Positions 36,879 to 46,000 of a stretch of DNA of 64,000 nucleotides are shown one piece after another. Every line of letters starts with the position of its first letter. The stretch's first letter is position 1. A program made the translations under genes and the position numbers. The stretch is from Lachnospiraceae bacterium (GTDB lineage: Bacteria > Bacillota > Clostridia > Lachnospirales > Lachnospiraceae): contig QOUV01000007.1 of NCBI GenBank assembly GCA_003862155.1, positions 1-64,000 on the forward strand, read 5' to 3'. A model generated the notes under the pieces. It worked only from the letters and a program-made list of their open reading frames with translations. It ran no database searches and was not told the DNA's origin.

Positions 36879-37587
36879 ATCCCATCATATCTATAATCTG
36901 ATCGCGGACACGGTTTGGAAGCTCTTTTATCTCTTCACGGCTCATGTCTCTGGTCTCTATTGGCTCTCCGAAGGTGAGAGTAACGTGCGATTTTTTAATA
37001 TTTGGGAAATGGTATTCGAGGATATCGCGGGTACCGTTAACAGCGACCGGAACGACCGGGCACTTCGCTTTCGTCGCTATCTTAAATGAGCCTGCATGGA
37101 ATTCATGGACTTTGCCATCCTTTGAACGGGTGCCCTCGGGATATATAAAAATGCTGACTCCGTGCTTTATTTCATCGATGGACTCGAGAACAGTATTGAG
37201 TCCCGAGCGAAGGCTCGAGCGGTCGATGCCTAAACAGTGGAGACGCTTCATAAGCCAGCCGAGAAGCGGGACTTTGAAAACATTCTGCTTTGAAATAAAT
37301 CCGGTAAGCCCTGGAAGCCGGCTGTACGTCACTACTATATCGAAAAAACTCTGATGATTTCCGATGTAGAGGACAGGCCTGTCTTTTGGAATATTTTCAA
37401 GCCCCTGCACTGTGACCGTAGATCCCGACAGCTTTTCAACACAGCGGAACATCCACTGCACATAGCAAAGGATCATCTTGTCACGCTTCTGCTTGTCACG
37501 AGGAGCGATGAGCCACTGAATGCCGGAAACCGGCAGAGAGATAATGAGAAAGACTGCAATATAGACAAGAGTTATAATAGTACGCAT
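36877..37587 (-). CDS. plsC: 1-acyl-sn-glycerol-3-phosphate acyltransferase (PlsC-like)
   Basis: The 236-residue membrane-bound acyltransferase makes phosphatidic acid from lysophosphatidic acid. It has an N-terminal membrane helix (about 3-25), the catalytic NHQSFFD (HxxxxD), FISKQNVFKVPLLGWLM, EGTRSKDGK and VPVAVNGT blocks in the proper order. Its stop codon lies in the T-run of the sRNA terminator. Confidence 0.9.
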   Translation of the reverse strand: MRTIITLVYIAVFLIISLPVSGIQWLIAPRDKQKRDKMILCYVQWMFRCVEKLSGSTVTVQGLENIPKDRPVLYIGNHQSFFDIVVTYSRLPGLTGFISKQNVFKVPLLGWLMKRLHCLGIDRSSLRSGLNTVLESIDEIKHGVSIFIYPEGTRSKDGKVHEFHAGSFKIATKAKCPVVPVAVNGTRDILEYHFPNIKKSHVTLTFGEPIETRDMSREEIKELPNRVRDQIIDMMG

Positions 37588-37608
37588 AAAAACTCCATAA
37601 AATAACAG

Positions 37609-37641
37609 AAAAAAAGGCGGCAGGAAAAACTCCCTGCCACC
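37609..37641 (-). terminator. terminator of hpf
   Basis: On the minus strand GGTGGCAGG/CCTGCCGCC (one G-T pair) with a GAGTTTTT loop is followed by seven T. It separates hpf from plsC. Confidence 0.88.
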
Positions 37642-37664
37642 CGAACTGGCGGAATAAAATGAGA

Positions 37665-38207
37665 TCAGAACTCAGGCTCTATAAGACCGTATGTGTTGCC
37701 GCGGCGCTTATAGACAACATTTACCTCATCTGTCTCAGCGTTTCTGAATACGAAGAAATCGTGCCCCAAAAGCTCCATCTGGACGCAGGCATCCTCCGGA
37801 TACATAGGCTTGATGCCGAAATGCTTCGTACGTACGATCTTAATCTTCGAACTGTCGTCATCGTCATCTACATCTACGTCGTCGATGAAATCTTCCTGGA
37901 AGAAGTCTGCAGGTTCCTGCTGCTTGGTGACAAGCTTATGACGATACTTCTGTAACTGCCTCTCGATAACCTCCTCAACAAGGTCGATTGATACATACAT
38001 ATCATTCGATACCTGCTCAGATCTGATTATAGAACCCTTCATAGGGATCGTAACCTCGATCTTCTGCCTGTCCTTCTCTACTGAGAGAGTAACATTCGCG
38101 ATGGTATCATCAGCGAAGTACTTGTTCAGCTTTGAAAGCTTGTCATTGATGGCAGCCTTGATGCCGTCGGTCAGTTCGATGTTTTTTCCAGTAATGTTGA
38201 TTCTCAT
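37665..38207 (-). CDS. hpf: ribosome hibernation promoting factor, long form
   Basis: The 180-residue protein binds 30S subunits and, through its C-terminal domain, pairs ribosomes into 100S dimers when growth slows. The N-terminal HPF domain (MRINITGKNIELTDGIKAAI) and the C-terminal domain (KHFGIKPMYPEDACVQMELLGHDFFVFRN) are joined by an acidic linker (DDVDVDDDDDSS). The ATG at 38207 is chosen over 38237 because of AAGGGGG 8 nt upstream. That G-rich ribosome site could pair with the C-rich core of the sRNAs (8 of 9 positions). Confidence 0.94.
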   Translation of the reverse strand: MRINITGKNIELTDGIKAAINDKLSKLNKYFADDTIANVTLSVEKDRQKIEVTIPMKGSIIRSEQVSNDMYVSIDLVEEVIERQLQKYRHKLVTKQQEPADFFQEDFIDDVDVDDDDDSSKIKIVRTKHFGIKPMYPEDACVQMELLGHDFFVFRNAETDEVNVVYKRRGNTYGLIEPEF

Positions 38208-38299
38208 AGTGAAAACCCCCTTTTCTATTAGATTCACGGGGTAAAAAATACCCTCGCATTATTGGGTTGTCATGTATTTAGTATAACACATATCGAACC

Positions 38300-39244
38300 T
38301 TAAAACACCATAATTTTTGGTGAATTTTTCATGAAAGTTGAAAATGAAGGCGGATTGGGAATTTTTGAGAATAAATAGCGGATCATCGAGACGATCTCGG
38401 TGCATCTCTCATTTAAACCACATCTTTTATAATAGTAATATTCGCATCGAAGATCTTTGCAGAACAGATAAAAACCTCCGGAACTCGTAAAAAAGGCCGG
38501 AATCATGTCGAGATGCCGCCTCGCCTCGGCCAGATCGCCGTGAGAGTATTCGAAAAAACCAAGGTTTACGAGAAGGCAGATCAGGGCCTCTCTCTGGTAA
38601 AACAAAGAATTGCGGCGTTTTTCGACGCATATAAGCTGCCCGATCAGCTCAATGGCGCGCCGGTAGAGCACCTCCTGATGAGTCTCGATCATTCCGCAGG
38701 CTATGGCGTTAAACAGCATCAGCTCGATTGTAGTCGGGATAAAGTCGATCTGGCCTATGTCGCGGCTGATGGAAGGCTGTGTAAATTTTAAAATGGTGTA
38801 TGCGTTCTCACACAGTGTCAGTCCCCGAAACGTATCATTCATATTGTAATCACTCATCAATGCAAAAAAAGAAATAAGCTGCATCTCATTGGGCGACATC
38901 TTCTGGTGCTGCCCGGAGTAACGGGAAACTATGTCACTGACTTTTTCCCAGTGGTCGAGATGACTTTCGTTCTGCAGTACGAGCATTACTGCGAACTGGT
39001 CGAAGATCGGGTCGATGTAGAGATCACTGTAGTCCAAACCGCTCTCGTGCATTTTTTCCATAAGAAGAGAAAACTCTTCGCGGGTCGGATGCTCCTGGCC
39101 CGATTCGATGCGCGAATACCTGGCGGGAGAACAGATACCATAAGACAGGTCCTCCTGGGTAATGCCGAGACGTAAACGCCAGACTTTAAGCGTCTGGCCA
39201 GGGTTCAGATTGTTGCTTAAATTGTCCGTTACTGTACTTTCCAT
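38300..39244 (-). CDS. XRE-family regulator with long helical C-terminus
   Basis: The 314-residue protein has an N-terminal helix-turn-helix (LKVWRLRLGITQEDLSYGICSPARYSRIESGQEHPTREE in part, about 15-55) and a long alpha-helical region like the Rgg/PlcR/TPR-type quorum or state sensors. Its ligand is unknown. The ATG at 39244 is preferred because AGGAG is upstream. A GTG at 39274 lacks a site. It is a single gene divergent from veg. Confidence 0.8.
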   Translation of the reverse strand: MESTVTDNLSNNLNPGQTLKVWRLRLGITQEDLSYGICSPARYSRIESGQEHPTREEFSLLMEKMHESGLDYSDLYIDPIFDQFAVMLVLQNESHLDHWEKVSDIVSRYSGQHQKMSPNEMQLISFFALMSDYNMNDTFRGLTLCENAYTILKFTQPSISRDIGQIDFIPTTIELMLFNAIACGMIETHQEVLYRRAIELIGQLICVEKRRNSLFYQREALICLLVNLGFFEYSHGDLAEARRHLDMIPAFFTSSGGFYLFCKDLRCEYYYYKRCGLNERCTEIVSMIRYLFSKIPNPPSFSTFMKNSPKIMVF

Positions 39245-39384
39245 ATTTTCTATACTCCTGTTTCCTCCTGACACAAAGCGACAGTAAACAGCTTACCACT
39301 AATGGGTGGTGCCGTGCTTTGGTAAAATAAAAATTAAATTTACGTAATATTTCAAGAAATATATTTCAAAGCTATTTCAAATTT

Positions 39385-39413
39385 TTGACATAATCCGAAT
39401 AAAATGGTATACT
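39385..39413 (+). promoter_or_regulatory. veg promoter
   Basis: TTGACA (39385-39390), 17 bp, TATACT (39408-39413) with TGG before the -10 is an almost ideal promoter, matching the well-known very strong veg promoter of Bacillus. Confidence 0.9.
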
Positions 39414-39480
39414 ATATCTTGTGTTTTTTGAAGTCACCACTTTCGGTTATTAGAAGAAGGGACTGGAGGTATTTTTTCTA

Positions 39481-39723
39481 ATGGAACAGTCAGAGTACAA
39501 CAAGATCCGTTATTCGATCCAGCAGCAGTGCGGAAATAAAGTAAAGATTCAGCTGGATAGAGGAAGGAATAAAGTCGACGTACAGGAGGGGATTATACAG
39601 GAAGCTTACCCTAGTGTATTTACGGTTCTTGTGTCCGATGATGATGTGGAGCATCCGGATCAGTTACTTTCATTCAGCTATACCGATGTGATCACGAAAG
39701 AAATCCGAATGGAGCTCGTATAA
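39481..39723 (+). CDS. veg: Veg-family protein
   Basis: The 80-residue protein matches Veg (DUF1021): IQQQCGNKVKIQLDRGRNKVDVQEGIIQEAYPS is the core of the family. In Bacillus Veg promotes biofilm matrix gene expression, and its molecular action is not settled. GGAGG lies 8-9 nt before the ATG, and a strong terminator with a UUCG loop follows. Confidence 0.92.
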   Translation: MEQSEYNKIRYSIQQQCGNKVKIQLDRGRNKVDVQEGIIQEAYPSVFTVLVSDDDVEHPDQLLSFSYTDVITKEIRMELV

Positions 39724-39746
39724 GAGAATTGAGCTGATAAATTGAC

Positions 39747-39776
39747 AGAGAGCGGTTCGCCGCCCTCTTTTTTTTT
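39747..39776 (+). terminator. rho-independent terminator of veg
   Basis: AGAGAGCGG-TTCG-CCGCCCTCT with a bulge and a run of about ten T, a UUCG tetraloop terminator. Confidence 0.93.
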
Positions 39777-39787
39777 ACAAAAAAGCG

Positions 39788-39796
39788 TGTTATAAT
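39788..39796 (+). promoter_or_regulatory. extended -10 promoter of the NlpC/P60 gene
   Basis: TGTTATAAT (39788-39796) is a perfect extended -10. The -35 position falls in the T-run of the veg terminator. A leader of about 33 nt ends in GAGGTG before the ATG. Confidence 0.6.
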
Positions 39797-39835
39797 TACT
39801 ACCAAATACGGTTTTGATATACATATGAGGTGCAA

Positions 39836-41071
39836 ATGAAAAAATTTACAGCTTTGTTACTGGCTTGTGTAATGATGGCTTCAGGTACATTTTATTCGCC
39901 TTACGTCACAGCACAGGCTGCCACTAAGACGACCAAGAAGATAAAGACTCTCGAGAAGAAGAAGAAGAAAGCCCAGACTGAGGTCAACAGCCTCCAGTCG
40001 AAGCTGGTCGACATTATTTCGCAGATCGACGGTCTTGAAGACGATATCAAGGCCAACGCCAATGATATTAAGGATACGAAGGCTGAGGTCAAGGAAGCCA
40101 AGAAGGCTGAGAAGAAGCAGTACAATGCTATGAAGTCACGTATCAGGTATTTTTACGAGAACGATACGAATAATAATGTCTTCAACATCCTTGTCGGTTC
40201 CAAGAGCCTGACTGATTTTATCAATAAAGTTTCCTATATGAACTCTGTCTACAGCTACGACAGAGACCTTCTCGATTCATACGAGGCTACGAGAGTTGAA
40301 ATCCAGGGAATGGAAGAGGACCTCGAGGACAAACAGCTGAACCTGAAGAAGGAGAAGCAGCAGCTGAAGACTAAGAAAGCCAGCCTTAATTCACTGATCG
40401 AATCCAAGAAGGGCGAAGTGGCCAATCTTGGTGAGCAGGTAAAGAAGGCCAAAGAGCAGGCGGCCAGAGAAGCGGCAGCGAGGGCTGCAGCTTTAGAGGC
40501 TGAGCGCCGCAGAAAAAATGAAGCGGCAGCTGCGGCTGCAGCAGCTAAGGCGGCGAAAGCTGCGGAGGCTGCAAGGGCGGCTCAGGCGGCAAGAGCAGCT
40601 GCTAATTCAGCAGCAAATTCGAATTCGAATGCTGCAAACACGAGCACGAATACGGCAAATACAGATTCTAACACCGACACGAATTCGAATACTTCTGTCA
40701 ATCCAGCGCCGGTTACAAATGTAAGCGGTTCTTCGGTAGCGTCATTTGCTAACCAGTTTGTCGGAAACAAGTATGTATGGGGAGGAAACTCCCTGACGAA
40801 TGGCTGTGACTGCTCGGGTTTTGTCGTTCAGGTCTACAAACATTTCGGTGTAAATCTGTCAGGCGCCAGAAACTCCGCGGCACTGCGTTCGGTGGGACAG
40901 GCTGTAAGCCCAGGCAATATTCAGGCTGGAGACATTGTATGCTATCCCGGACATGTGGCTATTTACGGTGGCGCCGGGAATATTATCGAGGCACAGAGCA
41001 CTAACGCAGGAATTACGAATAACAGGGCCTGGAACCATGGTACAGTTCTTGCGATAAGAAGAGTTCTATGA
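39836..41071 (+). CDS. secreted NlpC/P60 peptidoglycan endopeptidase with coiled-coil arm
   Basis: The 411-residue exported hydrolase cuts stem peptides in the wall. Order: signal peptide (MKKFTALLLACVMMASGTF to AQAA, about 1-28), a long PcsB-like coiled coil (about 30-215, Lys/Glu-rich), an Ala/Arg then Asn/Thr linker, and a C-terminal NlpC/P60 domain with Cys in NGCDCSGFVVQVY and His in PGHVAIYGG. The coiled coil probably keeps the enzyme inactive until FtsEX or another partner acts, by analogy with PcsB and CwlO. The ATG at 39836 has GAGGTG upstream. It overlaps the next gene by 4 nt (ATGA). Confidence 0.9.
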   Translation: MKKFTALLLACVMMASGTFYSPYVTAQAATKTTKKIKTLEKKKKKAQTEVNSLQSKLVDIISQIDGLEDDIKANANDIKDTKAEVKEAKKAEKKQYNAMKSRIRYFYENDTNNNVFNILVGSKSLTDFINKVSYMNSVYSYDRDLLDSYEATRVEIQGMEEDLEDKQLNLKKEKQQLKTKKASLNSLIESKKGEVANLGEQVKKAKEQAAREAAARAAALEAERRRKNEAAAAAAAAKAAKAAEAARAAQAARAAANSAANSNSNAANTSTNTANTDSNTDTNSNTSVNPAPVTNVSGSSVASFANQFVGNKYVWGGNSLTNGCDCSGFVVQVYKHFGVNLSGARNSAALRSVGQAVSPGNIQAGDIVCYPGHVAIYGGAGNIIEAQSTNAGITNNRAWNHGTVLAIRRVL

Positions 41072-41820
41072 TGGAAGCTTTTAGAAGCTGCTGCAGAAGG
41101 ATACTTGCGAAGACGAAGAAGGGCCTGCCATGGGTCATTGCGGCCGTTCTCGTAGTTGTTATTCTGGGAATTGGTGTAAAGGTCGGTGTCGAGCAGCGGG
41201 CAAAGTTTATCTACAAGGATCATCTGAACGATACGGCTGTTACGGTCGACGGAGAGGCCCTTACTTTCAGGGACCTCGCGTTCTATGTGGTCTATGAGGA
41301 GAATCTCGTTCAGAAAAGCGCTTTAGTTTACAATCAGGAAGCACCGGCGGATTACTGGAATTCACATGTTAATGGCAAATTTATAACCTTGGAAGCCAGA
41401 AACTCAGTGATGAAAATGGCTGTCCACGACAGGATACTGCTTCGGAAGGCCCAGTCGAAGGGGGTTGTGCTTACGTCTGACGAGAAGAGCAGACTTGAAA
41501 CCAGACGGACCGATTTTTACGAAGACCTCTATGACGACCAGAAGGAGCGCCTTCCAGTGTCATATTCGGTCCTGAATGACACAATGGAAGATATAGCAGT
41601 GGTAGAGAAGTACCAGCGAATGCTGGCTTCGGAGCGAAATGACACCTATGCAAGCTTCGACTACGATGGGAAAAACTACAGAGCCTTAAAGAAAAAACAT
41701 GATGTCGAGATAAACACAAAACTCTGGAACAGGGTTTCAATAGGGCGTGTTACTTTAAACAATGCGCCTGATTATCAGGCAGCTAAAGGCAGGCAAAATT
41801 ATCATAGAGAAGGAAAATAA
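41068..41820 (+). CDS. single-pass membrane protein, SurA/PrsA-N-like
   Basis: The 250-residue protein has one membrane helix (LPWVIAAVLVVVILGIGVKVG, about 19-39) and an extracytoplasmic helical part. The stretch VDGEALTFRDLAFYVVYEENLVQ followed by NSVMKMAVHDRILLRKAQSKGVVLT resembles the N-terminal helical domain of SurA/PrsA foldases, but no PPIase domain follows. It may be a chaperone for exported proteins or an adaptor for the upstream hydrolase. The gene is wedged between the hydrolase and map with 4-nt and 1-nt overlaps, so all three are coupled. Confidence 0.65.
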   Translation: MMEAFRSCCRRILAKTKKGLPWVIAAVLVVVILGIGVKVGVEQRAKFIYKDHLNDTAVTVDGEALTFRDLAFYVVYEENLVQKSALVYNQEAPADYWNSHVNGKFITLEARNSVMKMAVHDRILLRKAQSKGVVLTSDEKSRLETRRTDFYEDLYDDQKERLPVSYSVLNDTMEDIAVVEKYQRMLASERNDTYASFDYDGKNYRALKKKHDVEINTKLWNRVSIGRVTLNNAPDYQAAKGRQNYHREGK

Positions 41821-42728
41821 TGAACGCATTTTTAAACCAAGACAAGAGAAAAAAAGAAGAGAAGATTGGAAGAAATGATCCGTGCTGGTGCGGAAGCGGC
41901 AGGAAGTACAAGAACTGCCACGAGGCTTTCGACAGGAAGATCGAGAAAATCAGGCTTGAAGGTCATGAGGTTCCTCACAGGGATATGATAAAGACTCCGG
42001 AGCAGATCGAGGGAATAAAGAAGAGTGCAGTCATCAACATGGCCTGCCTCGATGAAGTTGGAAAGCAGATAAAAGAGGGTATGACTACTCTCGACATTGA
42101 CAATATTATCAATGAAGTCACATACGGTATGGGCGGAATTCCGGCCTGCCTTAATTACGAGGGCTTTCCGAAGAGCGTCTGCACATCCATTAACGATCAG
42201 GTCTGCCACGGCATTCCTTCAAAGGACGTAGTATTACACGATGGAGATATCATAAATGTCGACTGTTCGACTATTTTAAATGGCTATTTCTCGGATTCAT
42301 CCCGTATGTTTATGATCGGAAACGTTTCCGATGAGAAGAGAAAGCTCGTCGAAGTTACGAAAGAGTGCTGTGATCTTGGACTTGCCCAGGTCAAGCCATG
42401 GGGTTTCCTTGGAGATATGGCTGAGGCAGTTCACACCCACGCTGAGGAGAACGGTTACAGCGTAGTCAGAGAGATCGGCGGGCACGGATGCGGAGTTGAA
42501 TTCCACGAGGATCCGTGGGTCGGCTATCTTTCTAACCGCGGCGAGGATATGCTGATGGTTCCAGGCATGTGCTTTACTATCGAGCCTATGATAAATATGG
42601 GGTCAGCAGATATTTACACCGATAAGGAAAACAACTGGGAAGTCTATACGCTGGACGGCATGCCTTCGGCTCAGTGGGAGTACCAGGTACTCGTTACAGA
42701 GACTGGAGCTGAGGTCCTTTCACACTGA
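41820..42728 (+). CDS. map: type I methionine aminopeptidase with N-terminal SEC-C motif
   Basis: The 302-residue enzyme removes N-terminal Met from new proteins. The first 45 residues hold a SEC-C zinc motif (NDPCWCGSGRKYKNCH), as in SecA, which likely docks the enzyme at the ribosome. The metal ligands of the pita-bread fold are visible: NVDCSTILNGYFSDSS (two Asp), GGHGCGVEFHEDPW (His), FTIEPMI (Glu) and QWEYQVLVTE (Glu). The stop of the previous gene overlaps its ATG by one base. Confidence 0.94.
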   Translation: MNAFLNQDKRKKEEKIGRNDPCWCGSGRKYKNCHEAFDRKIEKIRLEGHEVPHRDMIKTPEQIEGIKKSAVINMACLDEVGKQIKEGMTTLDIDNIINEVTYGMGGIPACLNYEGFPKSVCTSINDQVCHGIPSKDVVLHDGDIINVDCSTILNGYFSDSSRMFMIGNVSDEKRKLVEVTKECCDLGLAQVKPWGFLGDMAEAVHTHAEENGYSVVREIGGHGCGVEFHEDPWVGYLSNRGEDMLMVPGMCFTIEPMINMGSADIYTDKENNWEVYTLDGMPSAQWEYQVLVTETGAEVLSH

Positions 42729-42734
42729 CTTTGA

Positions 42735-42773
42735 GCAGATTAAAATAAATCTGCTATCTTGTCAGATTTTTTT
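42735..42773 (+). terminator. terminator with competing upstream hairpin after map
   Basis: AAATCTG (42747-42753) pairs with CAGATTT (42763-42769) next to a T-run. The same left arm can instead pair as GCAGATT/AATCTGC (42735-42741 with 42748-42754). The two folds exclude each other. Confidence 0.6.
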
Positions 42774-42878
42774 GCGAAATACAGCATCTAGACACCGAAA
42801 AGTATGCGGAGAAAATTGTACATTTTTTTGACACAATTTACTACAAAATTGTCTTCAGAGATTTTTTTATAAAAAGTC

Positions 42879-42907
42879 TTGCATTTTTTCAGACGATGTA
42901 GTATATT
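42879..42907 (+). promoter_or_regulatory. mfd promoter
   Basis: TTGCAT (42879-42884), 17 bp, TATATT (42902-42907). Predicted start about 42914, inside the double operator that follows. Confidence 0.7.
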
Positions 42908-42909
42908 AT

Positions 42910-42941
42910 GTTAGAACCAACTAACGTTAGTAAAAACTAAC
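42910..42941. promoter_or_regulatory. tandem inverted-repeat operator at mfd
   Basis: Two perfect 16-bp units GTTAG-N6-CTAAC lie back to back (42910-42925 and 42926-42941), spacers AACCAA and TAAAAA, with an exact 10-bp palindrome CTAACGTTAG at the junction. They sit over the predicted transcription start. The regulator is unknown. The spacing suggests two dimers bound side by side. Confidence 0.7.
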
Positions 42942-42956
42942 ACAGTTGCCTCCACT

Positions 42957-43009
42957 ACATACTTTTCATACATACTTTTCCAGTTGAACTTCGGCTTTGG
43001 CCGGAGTTC
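42957..43009 (+). promoter_or_regulatory. mfd leader: direct repeat and hairpin
   Basis: ACATACTTTTC is repeated at 42957 and 42970. It is followed by a perfect 10-bp hairpin GAACTTCGGC-TTTG-GCCGGAGTTC (42986-43009). No T-run follows at once, so a simple terminator is unlikely. A translation or RNA stability role is possible. Confidence 0.55.
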
Positions 43010-43030
43010 TTCTGGTTTATGGGGAATATC

Positions 43031-46000
43031 ATGAACAATGGATTTACGTCGAACCTGTCTGAACTCGGTGAATTCACTGAGCTTTCTGATGCGCTGAAGA
43101 AAGGCGGTATGTATGAACTCTCCGGCGTGCTCGATGTCGCAAAAGGGCAGATCATCGACGCGCTGGGCGAAGTGACTGGCAGCCGGCACAAGCTGGTTGT
43201 CTTTGCGTCTGAGAGAGCAGCCGAAGAGTTTGCTGACGAATACAGGCATATAGAGGAAAATACTGTCTATTTTCCGGCGAAAGATGTGCTATTTTATCAG
43301 TCGGATGTCAAGGGAAATACTCTGACCAGGGAGAGACTGCGCGCTTTAAGAGTACTGAATCAGGAAGACAGCGCTACGGTAGTCACCACGGTCGATGCGC
43401 TTATGAACAGGCTCCCGGAGCCTGGTGAGCTGACGGATGCAATTGTTTCGATAGAAGATGGCGAAGAGTATGATTTTTCGGCGCTTCAGAGGAAATTTGT
43501 CGACCTCGGGTACGAAAATGTGCTGCAGGTCGACTCTCCGGGACAATTTTCCGTAAGAGGCGGTATTATCGATATTTTTCCTCTGACTGACGAGACCCCT
43601 GTGAGGATAGAATTTTTCGGCGACGATGTGGATTCTATAAGGACTTTTGATGTCGTAAGCCAGAAATCGGATGACAATCTGGATCGAGTGCTTATTGATC
43701 CCGCAATGGAACTTGTCCTTACAAAAAAGAAGCTCGACCGGGGACTTAAGCTTTTAAAGTCTGATTACGAGAGCCGGTACAAAGAGCTCAGGTCCGACAT
43801 GAAGACAGAGGAGTCCTTTCGACTGAAGACTTCATACGAGGATTTAAGAGACAGGCTTTTAAGCGGCGATTATACGCAGGCTGACGGCTTTCTCACTTAC
43901 TTCGAACAGGATACCGCGAACCTTCTGGATTATTTTCCAGAGGATACGCTTCTGATACTAGACGAGCCGGCGAGACTTACCGAGAGGGGCGGAGTATTAG
44001 AGAAGGAATTTTCTGAAAGCATGCTTCGCCGCGAGGAGAACGGTTCGGCTCTTCCGGGGCAGCTTCAGATGCTGGCTTCATCTAAGGAAGTTCTCGCGAG
44101 ATGCATGAATATGACAGGCGTTATGCTGCCCCAGATCGGGGGAAATGACGGCGGACTCAAGGCAGATGACAGGTTCTATCTGCATCAGATCTCTGTAAAC
44201 AGCTACGAAAATTCACTCGACAATTTAAAAAAGGAACTCGTTTCCTATCAGAAGAAAAAATACCGCGTCTATCTGCTTACTGCATCGAGGACAAGGGGCA
44301 GCAGGCTCGCTTCGGACCTTCGGGAAGAAGGACTCAATGTATTTTTTTCAGAAAAGGAAGATGCCGAGGTGAAACCGGGGCAGATTCTGATCACGACCGG
44401 ATTTATCCGAAGGGGCTTTGAATACCCTGATATACGAGTTGTCTATATCAGCGAGAGCGATATTTTTGGCGCTGTAAAAAAGAAAAAAAAGAAGAAAAAA
44501 CGCTACGGTGGCGGAGATGCTGTTACAAGCTTTTCGGAACTTACGCCGGGTGACTATGTAGTACATGAGGACCATGGCCTCGGAATTTACGAGGGTGTGA
44601 AAAAAATCGAGCACGACCATGTGACAAGGGACTATATCGAAATTTCCTATGCCGGGGGCTCGACGCTCTACATTCTGGCTACACAGCTTGATACCTTATC
44701 AAAATATGGCAGCATCGGAGACAAAAAGCCGAAGCTCAATTCTCTCGGCGACGGCACATGGAAGAAGACTAAGGCAAAAGTAAAACATGCAGTCGGCGAG
44801 GTCGCCAAGGACCTGGTAGATCTCTATGCGCTGAGACAGCAGAACCAGGGCTATGTCTATGGACCGGATACCGAGTGGCAGAAGGAGTTCGAGGAGTCAT
44901 TTCCCTACGATGAGACCGACAGCCAGATTTCCGCAATAGAGGACGTAAAATCCGATATGGAAAGCCCGAAAATAATGGATAGGCTCGTATGCGGGGACGT
45001 AGGCTTTGGAAAGACAGAGATCGCAATGAGGGCCGCATTTAAAGCAGTCCAGGAGAACAAGCAGGTCGTCTACCTCGTTCCTACGACGATACTCGCCCAG
45101 CAGCACTACAACAATTTCCGCGAACGGATGAAGAACTACCCGGTTTCAATCGGGATGCTTTCGAGATTTAACACTCCGGCGAAAAACAAAGAGACTATTA
45201 AAGGCCTGAAAAACGGAACGCTCGACATTGTTATCGGAACGCACAGAGTCCTCTCAAAGGATGTGGGATTCAGGGACCTTGGACTTCTTATAATCGACGA
45301 GGAGCAGCGCTTCGGTGTTGCCCACAAGGAGAAGATCAAGGAGCTGAAAAAGAACATCGATGTGATGTCTCTCTCCGCTACGCCTATTCCGAGAACTCTC
45401 CATATGAGTATGACAGGGATCAGGGATATGAGTCTTCTCGAAGACCCGCCTATGGACAGAACTCCGATCCAGACATTTGTATTTGAGGAAAATGAGGAGA
45501 TGGTCCGCGAGGCTGTTGAGCGGGAACTCGACAGGGGCGGACAGGTCTACTATGTCATTAACAGGATAAATCAGATTGCGGATGTCGCTGCGAAGATCCA
45601 GGAGATGGTTCCGGATGCGAATGTCGCCTACGCACACGGGCAGATGTCGAAGAACCGGCTCGAGGAGATCATGACGGACTTTGTCAACAGGGATATAGAT
45701 GTGCTTGTTGCGACAACGATCATTGAGATCGGACTCGATATCAGCAATGTAAATACTATTATTATCCAGGATGCCGACAAATTCGGACTTTCCCAGCTCT
45801 ATCAGCTCAGGGGGCGCGTCGGAAGAGGCTCAAGGACTGCGTTTGCCTTCCTTATGTATAAGCGCGACAAGATTTTAAAAGAGGTTGCAGAGAAGAGACT
45901 TGCGGCTATAAAGGAATTTACAGACTTAGGCAGCGGATACAAGATAGCGATGAGAGATCTCGAAATCCGCGGCGCAGGGAACCTGCTCGGCAGAGAGCAG

